Assembly: GCA_934149305.1 (NCBI GenBank) | Contig: CAKPEF010000005.1 | Span: 25,658-89,657, forward strand | Direction: 5' to 3' | Source: an uncultured Clostridia bacterium | GTDB lineage: Bacteria; Bacillota; Clostridia; TANB77; UBA1234 | DNA length: 64,000 nucleotides | Shown: piece by piece, positions 18,271 through 27,577 of the stretch | Layout of the letters: each line of letters starts with the position of its first letter | Numbering within the stretch: the stretch's first letter is position 1 | Program-made: the position numbers and the translations under genes | Notes under the pieces: model-generated | What the model was told of the DNA's origin: nothing | Database searches by the model: none | Seen by the model: the letters and a program-made list of their open reading frames with translations, nothing else

Positions 18271-19458
18271 ATGTTTTTAGAAAAATCATGGCGTTATGCA
18301 AATGGATACATAAATATAAAAGTTGAAGGATATTTTATAGAGCGTTTCTTGAATATGTGCATGAATAGAAAAATTGAATTATGGAATATAGAAAAGTTAA
18401 ATGAAGCAGAACTTTTAGTAAATATAAAATATAATGAATATAACATGGTAAAAGAAATAGCTGAAATAACAAAATGCAAATTAAGTATAAAAAAGAAAAT
18501 GGGTGTTCCTGATTTAGTAAATAGATATAAAAAACGAAAAATCTTTATATGCATATTTGCACTTTCGCTAATGAGCATATGGATATATAGTTCGAGAATT
18601 TGGCAACTAGAAATAACCGGAGAATTTAATATCCCAATAGAAGAATTATGGAACGAATTAGAAGTCGAAGGCGTAAGAATAGGAATGAGAAAAAAAGATT
18701 TGGACTATACCAAAATTAAAAGTAACATATATCTAAGAAGAAATGATGTTGCTTGGATGGGCTTTGAAATAAATGGAACAAAAGCATATGTGGAGTTTGT
18801 ACAAAGAGTAAACAAAGAAGAAGACAAACTAGAAAATACTCCATGCAATATAGTTTCAAATAAAGAAGGCATAGTTCAAAAAGTATTGGTGAAATCTGGT
18901 CAAAAGGCAGTAAACACAGGGGATTTTGTATCAAAAGGACAAATTTTAATAAGTGGTATAGTTTCAAATAGTGATGATAAAAGTAGATATGTGCACGCAG
19001 ATGGAGAAGTTATGCTAAAGACATCATATGTTAATAAAGTTACAGTACCATTTGAAAAAGACTTAGCATATAAGACAGGTAAAAAAGAGAAAAAATATAA
19101 ATTAGAAATAGGAAATTATCAAATAAATTTTATAAATAATGATACAAAATTTGAAAAGTATGATACAATTACAGTGTCAAATCAGCTTAGAGTTTTTAAG
19201 AGATTTGAAGTACCAATAAGATTAACAAAGCTAACTTATGAAGAGCTAAAAATAGATACAGTAAAATATACAAAAGAACAAGCAGAAACTATCGCAAAAA
19301 ACGAAGCAATGTTAAATATAGAAAGACAAATTTCAAAAATAAAAGATAGCATTATTAGTAAAGATGTAAATATATCAGAAAGCGAGAATAGTGTTAGTGC
19401 TACAGTGATTGTTCAATGTGTAGAAAAAGTAGGAGTCAAAGAAAAAATAGGCGACTAA
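18271..19458 (+). CDS. yqfD: Sporulation protein YqfD
   Basis: 395 residues, full length. A cytoplasmic N-terminal domain (~1-85) precedes one membrane segment (residues ~90-107, IFICIFALSLMSIWIYSS). A large outer domain with the family stretch RNDVAWMGFEINGTKAYVEFVQR follows. Membrane protein of the sporulating mother cell; biochemical role unresolved. AGGAGGC precedes the ATG, and it follows yqfC by 18 bp, one transcript. The phoH gene that usually follows is replaced here by an unrelated ORF. Confidence 0.92.
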   Translation: MFLEKSWRYANGYINIKVEGYFIERFLNMCMNRKIELWNIEKLNEAELLVNIKYNEYNMVKEIAEITKCKLSIKKKMGVPDLVNRYKKRKIFICIFALSLMSIWIYSSRIWQLEITGEFNIPIEELWNELEVEGVRIGMRKKDLDYTKIKSNIYLRRNDVAWMGFEINGTKAYVEFVQRVNKEEDKLENTPCNIVSNKEGIVQKVLVKSGQKAVNTGDFVSKGQILISGIVSNSDDKSRYVHADGEVMLKTSYVNKVTVPFEKDLAYKTGKKEKKYKLEIGNYQINFINNDTKFEKYDTITVSNQLRVFKRFEVPIRLTKLTYEELKIDTVKYTKEQAETIAKNEAMLNIERQISKIKDSIISKDVNISESENSVSATVIVQCVEKVGVKEKIGD

Positions 19459-19492
19459 ATATGTATTTTTAAAATGGAGGTGTATATAAATC

Positions 19493-20701
19493 TTGGCAGA
19501 ATTACAATTAAAATTAGTTAAAAATACAGATAATGGAGTATTCGGAAAAGCAATAAATAACTTTAACAAAGTGCTATATTCATCGGGTGGTGGCTTCTTT
19601 AACATTATAATAAATGGAAAAAGAAATGGTGTATTAAAAGCATATGCTAATTTTGAAGATTTACAAAAACAAAAAAGTGAAGCTAAACAAAAATCAATAA
19701 GCGAAAAATACGAAAAATCATATGAAGCATATCTTGCATCACTTGAAAGATATATAACAGAAACAGTATATACAAAAGTAAAGAAAAAAGTAAGCAGTAT
19801 GAAAGAAAACAATTTGTTATCAGAATACTATAAAGTAAACTCAATAAAAGGTACAGAATATGTAGAATATAGATATAGAATTCAGATTATGCTATTATAT
19901 ATGGACTGGGAAACAATCATATCTTCAAAATCAGAAGCATTCATAGCAAAATATAAAAAATTCTATGTGGCAATAGTATCTCAATTATATAAATCAATGA
20001 TGAGACATTACGCAATTCAAATAACAAACACCACAGATGAAAAAGAAAAAATTTTTGAAAAAATATATGATCTTACAGAAGAATACATAAAAAACTTTTT
20101 GCCATATATAGAACAAACAGAAATGACACAGTCTATTATCGAAGACTATAAAAATTACACACAAAAAATAGATGGCTTTGCAAGAAAAGATTTTAACGAA
20201 TTAAACCGAGAATTAAACTTGTTAGAACTTGCAAGAAAATTATTTACATATAGTCTTCCAACATTGGCAGCTGAAGAATGTTATTTAAGCATAATGGAAA
20301 GAGCAAGGATGCTAATTGCGAATACATATATATCTGCAGATAAATTCTCGACATATCAATTATTACTAGATACAATTGAAAGCTATAATACATATGTTTT
20401 ATCGCAAAAAATCGTATGGAGTAATGAAGAAGAGAAAAAAGATTACGACAATTTTTGGAAAGAATTTAAAGAATATAAAAAATTAGAAAGAATAGACTAC
20501 GATGAATACAAAAGACTTAGAGAGGTAATATTTATAAATAGAGAAATAAAAGAAATAAAAAAATCAGAAAAAGACTATAGTGCATTGTTAACATATTATA
20601 GAGATAGAATGAAACAGCAACATGGTTTAAGAAAATTTAAAAATTCGATCAAAAAAATAGCAGGAAGATGGAGAACAAAAAGAAAAATAGTAGCAGACTA
20701 G
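19493..20701 (+). CDS. Uncharacterised 402-residue protein
   Basis: Not recognised. It is 402 residues, rich in Lys, Glu and Tyr and mostly predicted helical, with no signal peptide or membrane segment, so probably cytoplasmic. The C-terminus is very basic (KFKNSIKKIAGRWRTKRKI), which could bind nucleic acid or membrane. It starts with TTG at 19493 behind GGAGGTG; no better start lies near. It occupies the position between yqfD and ybeY where phoH is usual, but shows no Walker motif and is not PhoH. A MITE-like element begins 8 bp after its stop. Confidence 0.6.
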   Translation: MAELQLKLVKNTDNGVFGKAINNFNKVLYSSGGGFFNIIINGKRNGVLKAYANFEDLQKQKSEAKQKSISEKYEKSYEAYLASLERYITETVYTKVKKKVSSMKENNLLSEYYKVNSIKGTEYVEYRYRIQIMLLYMDWETIISSKSEAFIAKYKKFYVAIVSQLYKSMMRHYAIQITNTTDEKEKIFEKIYDLTEEYIKNFLPYIEQTEMTQSIIEDYKNYTQKIDGFARKDFNELNRELNLLELARKLFTYSLPTLAAEECYLSIMERARMLIANTYISADKFSTYQLLLDTIESYNTYVLSQKIVWSNEEEKKDYDNFWKEFKEYKKLERIDYDEYKRLREVIFINREIKEIKKSEKDYSALLTYYRDRMKQQHGLRKFKNSIKKIAGRWRTKRKIVAD

Positions 20702-20708
20702 ACTAAAA

Positions 20709-20840
20709 ATTATTATTCAGTCTTCAAAATAAAAGTATATATCAAATATAAATGTGTGCTAAAAAATGTAGCTTAAGCACATTGTGCTCCATAAAAACAT
20801 TATGATTTAACCTTGTCATGAATTAAGTCTGAATAGTAAC
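20709..20840 (+). mobile_element. MITE-like element, copy 1
   Basis: 132 bp, non-coding. The left end ATTATTATTCAGTCTT and right end AAGTCTGAATAGTAAC are inverted repeats. The interior contains ATGTAGCTTAAG and GTGCTCCATAAAAAC, the core shared with 43338, 50398 and 59216. No perfect target duplication. It lies between the 402-residue gene and ybeY. Confidence 0.8.
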
Positions 20841-20866
20841 AAATAAAAAATTGAAAGGAAATAAAA

Positions 20867-21337
20867 ATGTTAATAGAAATAGATTATGATGATATAACTA
20901 AACTACCAAAAGAGGAAAAACTTATAAAAAAAGTTATAGAAACAGTATTGAAAGAAGAAAAAATCATAAGAGACTTAGAAATATATGTTACGTTAACAAA
21001 TAATAACCAAATTCATAAAATTAACTTAGAACAAAGAAATGTGGACAGGCCTACAGATGTGCTTTCTTTTCCTATGTTTGAGAGAGAAGAAGTACATTTG
21101 TTAAAAGAAAAAAATGAAGAGGAGCCTGATATATTAGGTGATATAATAATATCAATAGAAAAGGTAAAAGAACAAGCAGAAGAGTATGGACACTCATTTG
21201 AAAGAGAACTTGCCTACCTAACAACGCATGGAATGTTACATCTATTGGGATATGATCATATGATAGAAGAAGAAAAAGAACAAATGAGAAAAAGAGAAGA
21301 AGAAATCTTAGAAATATTAAATATAACAAGAGAATAA
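20867..21337 (+). CDS. ybeY: Endoribonuclease YbeY
   Basis: 156 residues. The zinc-binding signature THGMLHLLGYDH (HxxxHxxxxxH) and the RPTDVLSFP motif are intact. It processes the 3' end of 16S rRNA and takes part in ribosome quality control. GAAAGG precedes ATG 20867. It belongs to the conserved yqfC-yqfD-ybeY-cdd-era-recO neighbourhood and is 13 bp ahead of the next gene. Confidence 0.96.
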   Translation: MLIEIDYDDITKLPKEEKLIKKVIETVLKEEKIIRDLEIYVTLTNNNQIHKINLEQRNVDRPTDVLSFPMFEREEVHLLKEKNEEEPDILGDIIISIEKVKEQAEEYGHSFERELAYLTTHGMLHLLGYDHMIEEEKEQMRKREEEILEILNITRE

Positions 21338-21350
21338 AAGGAGAATTAGT

Positions 21351-22439
21351 ATGTCAAAGAATTATTGGCTGAAGGTATTATCAGTATTTATAATTGTTTC
21401 AGCAATCTGTGTAGGAGTTATAGCTGGAGCAATATATTCAAAAAACAAAAGACAAGCAGCAGTAGAAGATAGTTTAGTAGGTAGCGGAGACAATATAATC
21501 TCTGGAGATATAATTTCTGGAGAAAAAGAAGAATCAGGTGAAAAAGAAGATATATATTTAGGACCTAATATTTATTCTGGCGATTCAAGACCAATAGCAG
21601 TAATGATAGACAACGAAAGACCAGCTAAACAAAATCATGGAGGATTAAATTCAGCATATATGCTTTATGAATTTATAATTGAAGGTGGAGAAACTAGAAT
21701 TATGGCATTTTTTAAAAATGCAACTGCATCATATATAGGACCAGTTAGAAGTGCAAGACATTATTTCTTAGATTATGCGATGGAGCACGATGCAATATTT
21801 GTACATTTTGGCTGGAGCCCAAAAGCACAATCAGATATAAAAACGCTTTCAATTAACAATATAAATGGTATATATGACACATTTTATTGGAGAGTTGCAC
21901 CAAAAGCTTCATATCACAATGCAATAACAAGTATGGAAAACATTCAAAAAATGATTGCAAGAAAAAAATATCGTACAACAACAGAAAAAGGTTCTATAGT
22001 AACATATAATAAAGAAGATGAAGATATTGTAAGTGGTGATATAGCAAATAATATTATGATAAAATATTCTGCAAGATCTAATTCATCATATAGATATGAT
22101 GCAGAAAGAAAAGTATATCTAAGAGATATGCGTGGAGAACCACATATAGATTCACAAACAAAGGAACAATTCTATGCTAAAAATGTTGTCATGATATATG
22201 TAAAAGATGAGCTTCTAAATGATCCAGAAAATAAAGGCAGAAGAGAATTATACAATATAGGAACTGGCGATGGATATTTCGCAACAAATGGACGAGCAAT
22301 CAAAATAAAATGGGAAAAGAAAACAAGAGATGGTAGAACAATCTACCGTGATTTAAATGGAAACGAAATAACATTTAATGATGGAATCACTTGGGTACAA
22401 ATAGTTCCTAAAACAGGAAGTATAACTATTAGTGAATAA
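21351..22439 (+). CDS. DUF3048 (YerB-like) membrane-anchored protein
   Basis: 362 residues. N-terminal hydrophobic anchor (7-28), then an SGD-rich linker (~42-75) and a DUF3048 domain. Characteristic stretches are RPIAVMIDNERPAKQNHGGL, YEFIIEGGETRIMAFF and GPVRSARHYFLDYA. The C-terminal domain (~270-362) is the second DUF3048 module. Located outside the membrane; biochemical role unknown for the family. The usual lipobox cysteine is absent (the cysteine at ~20 lies within the hydrophobic core), so an uncleaved anchor is more likely. AAGGAG precedes the ATG. Confidence 0.88.
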   Translation: MSKNYWLKVLSVFIIVSAICVGVIAGAIYSKNKRQAAVEDSLVGSGDNIISGDIISGEKEESGEKEDIYLGPNIYSGDSRPIAVMIDNERPAKQNHGGLNSAYMLYEFIIEGGETRIMAFFKNATASYIGPVRSARHYFLDYAMEHDAIFVHFGWSPKAQSDIKTLSINNINGIYDTFYWRVAPKASYHNAITSMENIQKMIARKKYRTTTEKGSIVTYNKEDEDIVSGDIANNIMIKYSARSNSSYRYDAERKVYLRDMRGEPHIDSQTKEQFYAKNVVMIYVKDELLNDPENKGRRELYNIGTGDGYFATNGRAIKIKWEKKTRDGRTIYRDLNGNEITFNDGITWVQIVPKTGSITISE

Positions 22440-22559
22440 AGTGAAATAGTGGTAGAGTAAATTAGCTTATAAAAAAAGGGAAAGTATACTACGAAAAAGT
22501 GAAAACACAGTGCATTCGATAAGGATGTACACAACTCAAATATTAAAAAGGATGATAAT

Positions 22560-22952
22560 ATGAAAAACGAAGAATTGATAGCTAAGGCAATAGAAGCAAG
22601 AAAAAACGCTAAATCACCAACAGGATATTTTGTTGGTGCAGCATTATTAACTGAAACAGGAAAAGTATATACCGGATGCAATTTAGGTTCGGATGACGGA
22701 ATTTTTAATATATGTGCTGAAAGAGTTGCAATAGTAAAAATGCTTTCGGAAGCACCGGAGAAAATAAAAAAGATAGCTGTTGTTGGTGGAAGAGAAACAT
22801 TAATACCAACAACACCATGTGGTGTATGTAGACAATTGATTTATAGTTTAGGCACAGATATTGAAATTATATGTGCATTCAACGAAGAAAATGAATTAAA
22901 ATATAAATCATATAAAATAAAAGAATTATTGCCAAATGGCTTTACTTATTAA
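22560..22952 (+). CDS. cdd: Cytidine deaminase
   Basis: 130 residues, normal for the homotetrameric bacterial enzyme. The zinc site is complete: CAERVAIVK (Cys and catalytic Glu) and PCGVCRQ (two Cys). It deaminates cytidine and deoxycytidine in pyrimidine salvage. AAAGGATG precedes ATG 22560. It is 13 bp ahead of era, the usual cdd-era order. Confidence 0.96.
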   Translation: MKNEELIAKAIEARKNAKSPTGYFVGAALLTETGKVYTGCNLGSDDGIFNICAERVAIVKMLSEAPEKIKKIAVVGGRETLIPTTPCGVCRQLIYSLGTDIEIICAFNEENELKYKSYKIKELLPNGFTY

Positions 22953-22965
22953 GGAGGAAAAATAA

Positions 22966-23850
22966 ATGTTTAAATCAGGATTCGTAGCAATTGTAGGAAG
23001 ACCTAATGTAGGAAAATCAACACTTTTAAATAGACTAGCAGGACAAAAAATAGCAATAGTATCAAACAAACCACAAACAACAAGAACAGCAATAAAAGGT
23101 ATAATAAATAGAAAAGATGCACAAATTATATTTACAGATACTCCAGGAATTCACAAACCTAAAAACAAACTTGGAGAAAAAATGGCCGAAACAATAGATA
23201 CAGCAGTATCAGATGATGATTTGTTGTTATATGTTATAGAAGCAACAGATAAAGGAATTGGTATGGCAAATGAATTCATACTAAAAAAGGTAAAAGAATC
23301 AGGCAAAAAAGCCATATTAGCAATAAACAAAGTCGACTTAGTAAAAAAAGAAAATATATTAGAGTTAATAAAATTATATAGTGCAGAGTACAATTTTGAA
23401 GCAATAATTCCAATATCAGCAAAAGAAGATGATGGAATAGATACACTGTTAGAAAAGATAATAGAAGTACTTCCAGAGGGACCAGCATATTATAGCGAAG
23501 AAGAATGGACAGACCAAACAGAGCGTCAAATAGTAGAAGAAACAATTCGTGAAAAAGCATTAAAAGTATTAGATGATGAAATACCTCACGGAATTGCTGT
23601 AGAAGTAATAACAATGAAAAAAAGACCTAAAAAAGACTTGTACGATATAGAAGCAACTATATATTGTGAAAAGAAAACTCATAAGGCAATAATAATCGGA
23701 AAAGATGGCGAAGTATTAAAGAGAATTGGAACAATGGCAAGAGAAGATATAGAAGCAATGATGGATGCAAAAGTAAACTTGCAATTATGGGTAAAGGTAA
23801 AAGAAGGCTGGAGAGATAGCAGTATAAAATTAAATCAAGTTTTTCACTAA
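22966..23850 (+). CDS. era: Ribosome-assembly GTPase Era
   Basis: 294 residues. GTPase motifs: GRPNVGKST (G1), TTRTAIKG (G2), DTPGIHKP (G3) and NKVDL (G4). The C-terminal KH domain (~200-290, with GKDGEVLKRIG) binds the 3' end of 16S rRNA during 30S maturation. AAGGAGG precedes the ATG. Flanked by cdd and yqzL-recO as in Bacillus. Confidence 0.97.
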   Translation: MFKSGFVAIVGRPNVGKSTLLNRLAGQKIAIVSNKPQTTRTAIKGIINRKDAQIIFTDTPGIHKPKNKLGEKMAETIDTAVSDDDLLLYVIEATDKGIGMANEFILKKVKESGKKAILAINKVDLVKKENILELIKLYSAEYNFEAIIPISAKEDDGIDTLLEKIIEVLPEGPAYYSEEEWTDQTERQIVEETIREKALKVLDDEIPHGIAVEVITMKKRPKKDLYDIEATIYCEKKTHKAIIIGKDGEVLKRIGTMAREDIEAMMDAKVNLQLWVKVKEGWRDSSIKLNQVFH

Positions 23851-23898
23851 AAGAAAGTATAAGGCCGATAAAGAGCTAAAGCACAAAGGAGGAGACTT

Positions 23899-24060
23899 AT
23901 GAGCAAAGATTTTGCTTGGCAATTATTCAAAAATACAGGAAATTTAGATGCATTCATGATAATGCGAGAATATGAAGAAATAGGAGAAGAGTTAACTCCT
24001 AATAGAGATTTAGATGGAGCTAAAGATGGGAATAATAAAGACAAAAGGAATAGTAATTAA
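23899..24060 (+). CDS. yqzL: YqzL-like small protein
   Basis: 53 residues from ATG 23899 behind AGGAGGAG. The N-terminus DFAWQLFKNTGNLDAFMIMREYE matches YqzL (xFxWxxFxxTGxIDxYLxYKE), a small protein encoded between era and recO in many spore formers, function unknown. Its last 35 bases overlap the start of recO in a different frame, so recO translation is probably coupled to it. Confidence 0.8.
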   Translation: MSKDFAWQLFKNTGNLDAFMIMREYEEIGEELTPNRDLDGAKDGNNKDKRNSN

Positions 24061-24763
24061 AGTAGCAAATTCATCAGATAATGATAAGATATTAACCGTA
24101 TTAACACCAGATTTGCGGAAAAATAAATGTATTTTGCAAAGGCGCTAAAAAAAACAAAAGCGCCTTTTTGTCTAGCACAGAAATATTAGCCTTTAGCGAC
24201 ATGATGTTATTCTCACGGAAATAGTGAGTTATATAGCTTAAACTCTGCTGAAACAATAGAAGTATTCTATAACCTAAGAATGGATATAGAAAAGCTCTCA
24301 TATGCAGCAACTATGCTTCAAATAATGAACGATGTCTGTATGGAAGGCGAAACATCATATAAAAAACTACAACTACTATTAAACACACTTTATACATTAT
24401 CAGAAACTTCGAAAAATGAAGAGCTGGTATTCGCAATCTTTAAAATAAGACTTTTAGCAATATTAGGTTTTGTGCCAAGGCTTCGGAAAATGCACAAACT
24501 GTAACATAGGTGCAGAAGAAATAAAGGAAATATACTTTAGTATAAAGGATAACGGGATAAAATGTGAAGCTTGTAGCAAACAAGACAAAGGAGCAATAAA
24601 GCTAAGTTATGTAGCGTACACATCTTTGCTATACATACTGTCAGCCGAACCAAAGAAAATATTTTCATTTGAAGTGCCAGAAGATGTAATAAAAGAGCTA
24701 TCGCTAATTGCAAAATTATATACAGATGAAAAACTAGAAAAAGAATATAAAGTCAATATTTAG
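24026..24763 (+). CDS. recO: DNA repair protein RecO, read through three +1 frameshifts at CGG
   Basis: The reading frame is broken three times, each time at an in-frame CGG: TTG-CGG-A (24116-24118), TCA-CGG-A (24216-24218) and CTT-CGG-A (24484-24486). Skipping the C each time joins 24026-24115, 24117-24215, 24217-24483 and 24485-24763 into 244 residues, the normal RecO length. The joined product has the OB-fold start (KTKGIVIKVANSSDNDKIL), LTPDL-GKINVFCKGAKK, the helical domain, and LGFVPRL-GKCTNC starting the zinc module (CTNC, then CEAC). RecO anneals DNA and loads RecA with RecR. Position after era-yqzL confirms identity. Either recoded or decayed; the exact CGG coincidence favours recoding. 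Confidence 0.9.
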
Positions 24764-24766
24764 AGC

Positions 24767-24803
24767 AAATGCCAATAGGTAAAAACTTATTGGCATTTAT
24801 TTG
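24767..24803 (+). terminator. Rho-independent terminator of recO operon
   Basis: AAATGCCAATAGGT (24767-24780) pairs with ACTTATTGGCATTT (24785-24798), followed by ATTTG. Confidence 0.85.
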
Positions 24804-24819
24804 ATTTAAGAGTAAACAG

Positions 24820-24847
24820 AAGAGTCCATGATTTTCTGTGGACTCTT
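24820..24847 (-). terminator. Terminator for the minus-strand gene 24888-25577
   Basis: AAGAGTCCA (24820-24828) pairs with TGGACTCTT (24839-24847). Read on the minus strand it lies downstream of that gene's stop. The T-tract is weak. Confidence 0.55.
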
Positions 24848-24887
24848 TGTTATAGAAAAATGTTAAGTTGAACGATGCATGATAATA

Positions 24888-25577
24888 TTATCTTTCATCA
24901 ATTGATATGATGTTGCAAGCGGCGCATATTTCGGGATCACTCTTTATAAGCAAATCCAACAACCTTTTCGTTTCGCTTATAGGATTTTCAGAAAAAATTG
25001 ATTGAATAATCTTGTTAAAAGTTTTGCGATTTTCAGCTGTTCTGTTAAGAATGATAGGAATTTCGTGTTTAATTTGTTCAAATGTTTTTCCAATCACCTG
25101 ACTTCTATCAAGTGAAAAAACACATCCATCATCGTATATTGCTCTAAGTGATTTGAAGCCACTTTCTTTATCAAAATAAAAAGAAACATTACCACCAATG
25201 GAAAGTTTGAAATCCATACATGCAGTATTGCAATTCTTTTTAAATTCTGTAATTGGAAGACCACAGAGCTTTACGATTTCAGGATCGACAAAGTTTAAAT
25301 GGTTAACAAGATCCGTTTTGGTGTATGCTACCATTTCATGAGTTTTGATAGAGTTTACGATTTTAAATAAGTTTTTCCGATTTTCTTTGACCGTTTCAAT
25401 AAATTGGATACCTTCATCCAAAAGTTTCTCAAGGCTTTTTCCCATTATGTCAGAACGAGTTAAAAAGCAAACAAAGTCATCATAAACATCATCATAGATA
25501 ACTTGAACAGAACGAAAACCGCTTGCTTGTGTAATAGAAAAATTTACTTGACCGTGCGCAATTTTGTAGTTATTCAT
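24888..25577 (-). CDS. Uncharacterised protein with two internal repeats; atypical codon use
   Basis: 229 residues, not recognised. It is an internal duplication: residues ~8-100 and ~122-222 share VNFSI/VSFYF, SGFRSVQVIYDD / SGFKSLRAIYDD, IMGKSLEKL / VIGKTFEQI, KENRKNLFKIVNSI / AENRKTFNKIIQSI and DPEIVKLC / DPEICAAC. No signal peptide. Arginine is often CGT, CGC or CGG, unlike neighbours that use AGA. The conserved ENRK of repeat 1 is AAT-CGG-AAA while repeat 2 uses CGC, so this gene treats CGG as arginine. It has its own terminator and lies against the direction of its neighbours. Probably acquired horizontally. Confidence 0.65.
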   Translation of the reverse strand: MNNYKIAHGQVNFSITQASGFRSVQVIYDDVYDDFVCFLTRSDIMGKSLEKLLDEGIQFIETVKENRKNLFKIVNSIKTHEMVAYTKTDLVNHLNFVDPEIVKLCGLPITEFKKNCNTACMDFKLSIGGNVSFYFDKESGFKSLRAIYDDGCVFSLDRSQVIGKTFEQIKHEIPIILNRTAENRKTFNKIIQSIFSENPISETKRLLDLLIKSDPEICAACNIISIDER

Positions 25578-25763
25578 GTGTGCCTCCTATACAATGTGTA
25601 AATTTCCTAAACAATATATACCTTAAAATATTTGGCATAAAGTAAAAACAACTCCTACATAGCATAGGGTAACATCTTTTTTGAAATTTGTCAAATAATA
25701 ATTTGGCATAGATGTTACTACTACAAAATATTGAAATAAAATAAATATATTGAGTAATTTTTC

Positions 25764-25792
25764 TTGAATTTTACATAAACTTGTGATAATAT
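25764..25792 (+). promoter_or_regulatory. Promoter of glyS T-box leader
   Basis: TTGAAT (25764-25769), 17-bp spacer, TAATAT (25787-25792). Confidence 0.6.
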
Positions 25793-25799
25793 AACTTGC

Positions 25800-26020
25800 A
25801 TAGTTAAATAGATTATGATGATAAAGAGGAGTAGCTATATAAATTTTAAAAGAGAGTTTGGATTAGGTGGAAACCAAATAAAATCGTATGGTGAATGGAG
25901 CTTTTGAATAATCAAATAATTAAGTGAGTAGCCTTTAAAAAGCTATTAACTAGGGTGGAACCGCGGAAGTTTAATTTCGTCCCTAGCTACATTTTATAAG
26001 TGTAGCTAGGGACTTTTGTT
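25800..26020 (+). promoter_or_regulatory. T-box riboswitch (glycine) controlling glyS
   Basis: The T-box signature AGGGTGGAACCGCGG lies at 25953-25967. A perfect terminator follows: GTCCCTAGCTAC pairs with GTAGCTAGGGAC (25979-26013), then a T-run. Upstream, AGAGAG (25851) and GGTGGAAACC (25867-25876) are Stem I features. In GTGAATGGAGC (25891-25901) the triplet GGA is the likely specifier. Uncharged tRNA-Gly would stabilise the antiterminator and switch on glyS. Confidence 0.9.
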
Positions 26021-26133
26021 TTAGGTCTAAGCTACATAAAGGTTTTAATAGTAGGTGGTATCAAAAACACTATCTAAAAAATTCGTGAAGTATAAGAGAC
26101 TTCGTGAAGAAAGAAATATAAGGAGGAATATTT

Positions 26134-27522
26134 ATGGTAGAAAAAACAATGGATAAGATAGTTAATCTATGCAAAAACAGAGGATTTGTATATCCAGGTT
26201 CAGAAATTTATGGTGGACTTGCAAACTCATGGGATTTTGGTCCTTTAGGCAGTGAGTTAAAAAAGAATATAAGAGATGCATGGTGGCAAAAGTTTGTTAA
26301 AGAAAATAAATATAATGTTGGTATTGATGCCGCAATTATGATGAACCCTCAAGTTTGGGTTACAACAGGACATGTTGGAGGTTTTAGCGATCCACTTATT
26401 GACTGTAAAGCTTGTAAAACAAGACATAGAGCAGACAAACTAATTGAAGAATGGTCATTTAAAAAAGGCGAGCAAATTTCAGGGCTTGATGGCTGGTCAA
26501 ACGAAGAATTAGTTAAATTTATAAATGACAATAAGATACCTTGCCCAGATTGCGGAAAGACAGATTTCACAGATATTAGAAAGTTTAATTTGATGTTTAA
26601 AACATTTATGGGTGTTACAGAAGATGCTAAATCTGAAGTATATTTAAGACCTGAAACAGCACAAGGTATGTTTGTCAATTTTAAAAATGTGCTTAGAACA
26701 ACTAGAAGCAAAATGCCTATGGGTATATGCCAAATTGGTCGTTCTTTTAGAAATGAAATAACACCAGGTAACTTTATTTTTAGAATAAGAGAATTTGAAC
26801 AAATGGAACTTGAATTCTTCTGTAAGCCAGGAACAGACTTAGACTGGTATTCTTACTGGAAAGAGTTCTGCAAGAATTGGCTTTTAAGCTTGGGCGTAAA
26901 AGAAGAAAACTTAAGAATGAGAGAGCACTCAAAAGAAGAGTTATCATTCTACAGTAAAGGAACAACAGACATAGAGTATTTATTCCCATTTGGTTGGGGA
27001 GAACTTTGGGGAATTGCCGATAGAACAGATTACGATTTAAAGAGACATATGGAAGCTTCAAAAGCAGATCTTACATATCTAGACCCAGAGACAAATGAAA
27101 AATATATTCCATATTGTGTTGAGCCATCTGTAGGTGTTGAGAGAATATTCTTAACAGTAATTTGTGATGCATATGATGAAGAAAAAATATCTGAAGATGA
27201 TACAAGAATAGTACTTAGATTGCATCCGGCTCTTGCACCATTTAAAGCTGCAATTTTGCCACTTTCTAAAAAGTTAAGCGCACCAGCTACAGAATTGTTT
27301 GAAAAGTTATCTAAAAAATTCAATTGCGAATATGATGATGCTGGAAGCATTGGTAAAAGATATAGAAGAGAAGATGAAATTGGAACACCATATTGCATAA
27401 CATACGACTTTGAATCAGAAAACGATAACTGTGTAACAATAAGAGACAGAGATACAATGGAACAAGTAAGAATATCAATAGATGAAGTTGAGAAATTTAT
27501 AGAAGATAAATTAAAGTTTTAA
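26134..27522 (+). CDS. glyS: Glycyl-tRNA synthetase (single-chain, dimeric type)
   Basis: 462 residues, class II. Motif 1 region GGLANSWDFGPLG, motif 2 (FRNEITPGNFIFRIREFEQMELEFFC) and motif 3 (GVERIFLTVI) are present, with the C-terminal anticodon-binding domain (~365-460, LAPFKAAILPL). Zinc-binding cysteine pairs (CKAC, CPDC) lie in the insertion. This is the eukaryote/archaea-like alpha2 enzyme, common in Firmicutes, not the alpha2beta2 form. AAGGAGG precedes the ATG. Transcription is controlled by the glycine T-box just upstream. Confidence 0.97.
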   Translation: MVEKTMDKIVNLCKNRGFVYPGSEIYGGLANSWDFGPLGSELKKNIRDAWWQKFVKENKYNVGIDAAIMMNPQVWVTTGHVGGFSDPLIDCKACKTRHRADKLIEEWSFKKGEQISGLDGWSNEELVKFINDNKIPCPDCGKTDFTDIRKFNLMFKTFMGVTEDAKSEVYLRPETAQGMFVNFKNVLRTTRSKMPMGICQIGRSFRNEITPGNFIFRIREFEQMELEFFCKPGTDLDWYSYWKEFCKNWLLSLGVKEENLRMREHSKEELSFYSKGTTDIEYLFPFGWGELWGIADRTDYDLKRHMEASKADLTYLDPETNEKYIPYCVEPSVGVERIFLTVICDAYDEEKISEDDTRIVLRLHPALAPFKAAILPLSKKLSAPATELFEKLSKKFNCEYDDAGSIGKRYRREDEIGTPYCITYDFESENDNCVTIRDRDTMEQVRISIDEVEKFIEDKLKF

Positions 27523-27577
27523 TAGTGAGTACCGATTATATTGATGGTTATTTAAAAAAATCAAAGGGGGAATTTTA

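Noticed and set aside
24026..24763. recO as a plain pseudogene
   Set aside because: No stops or indels other than the three CGG events; length, zinc cysteines and gene position are normal.
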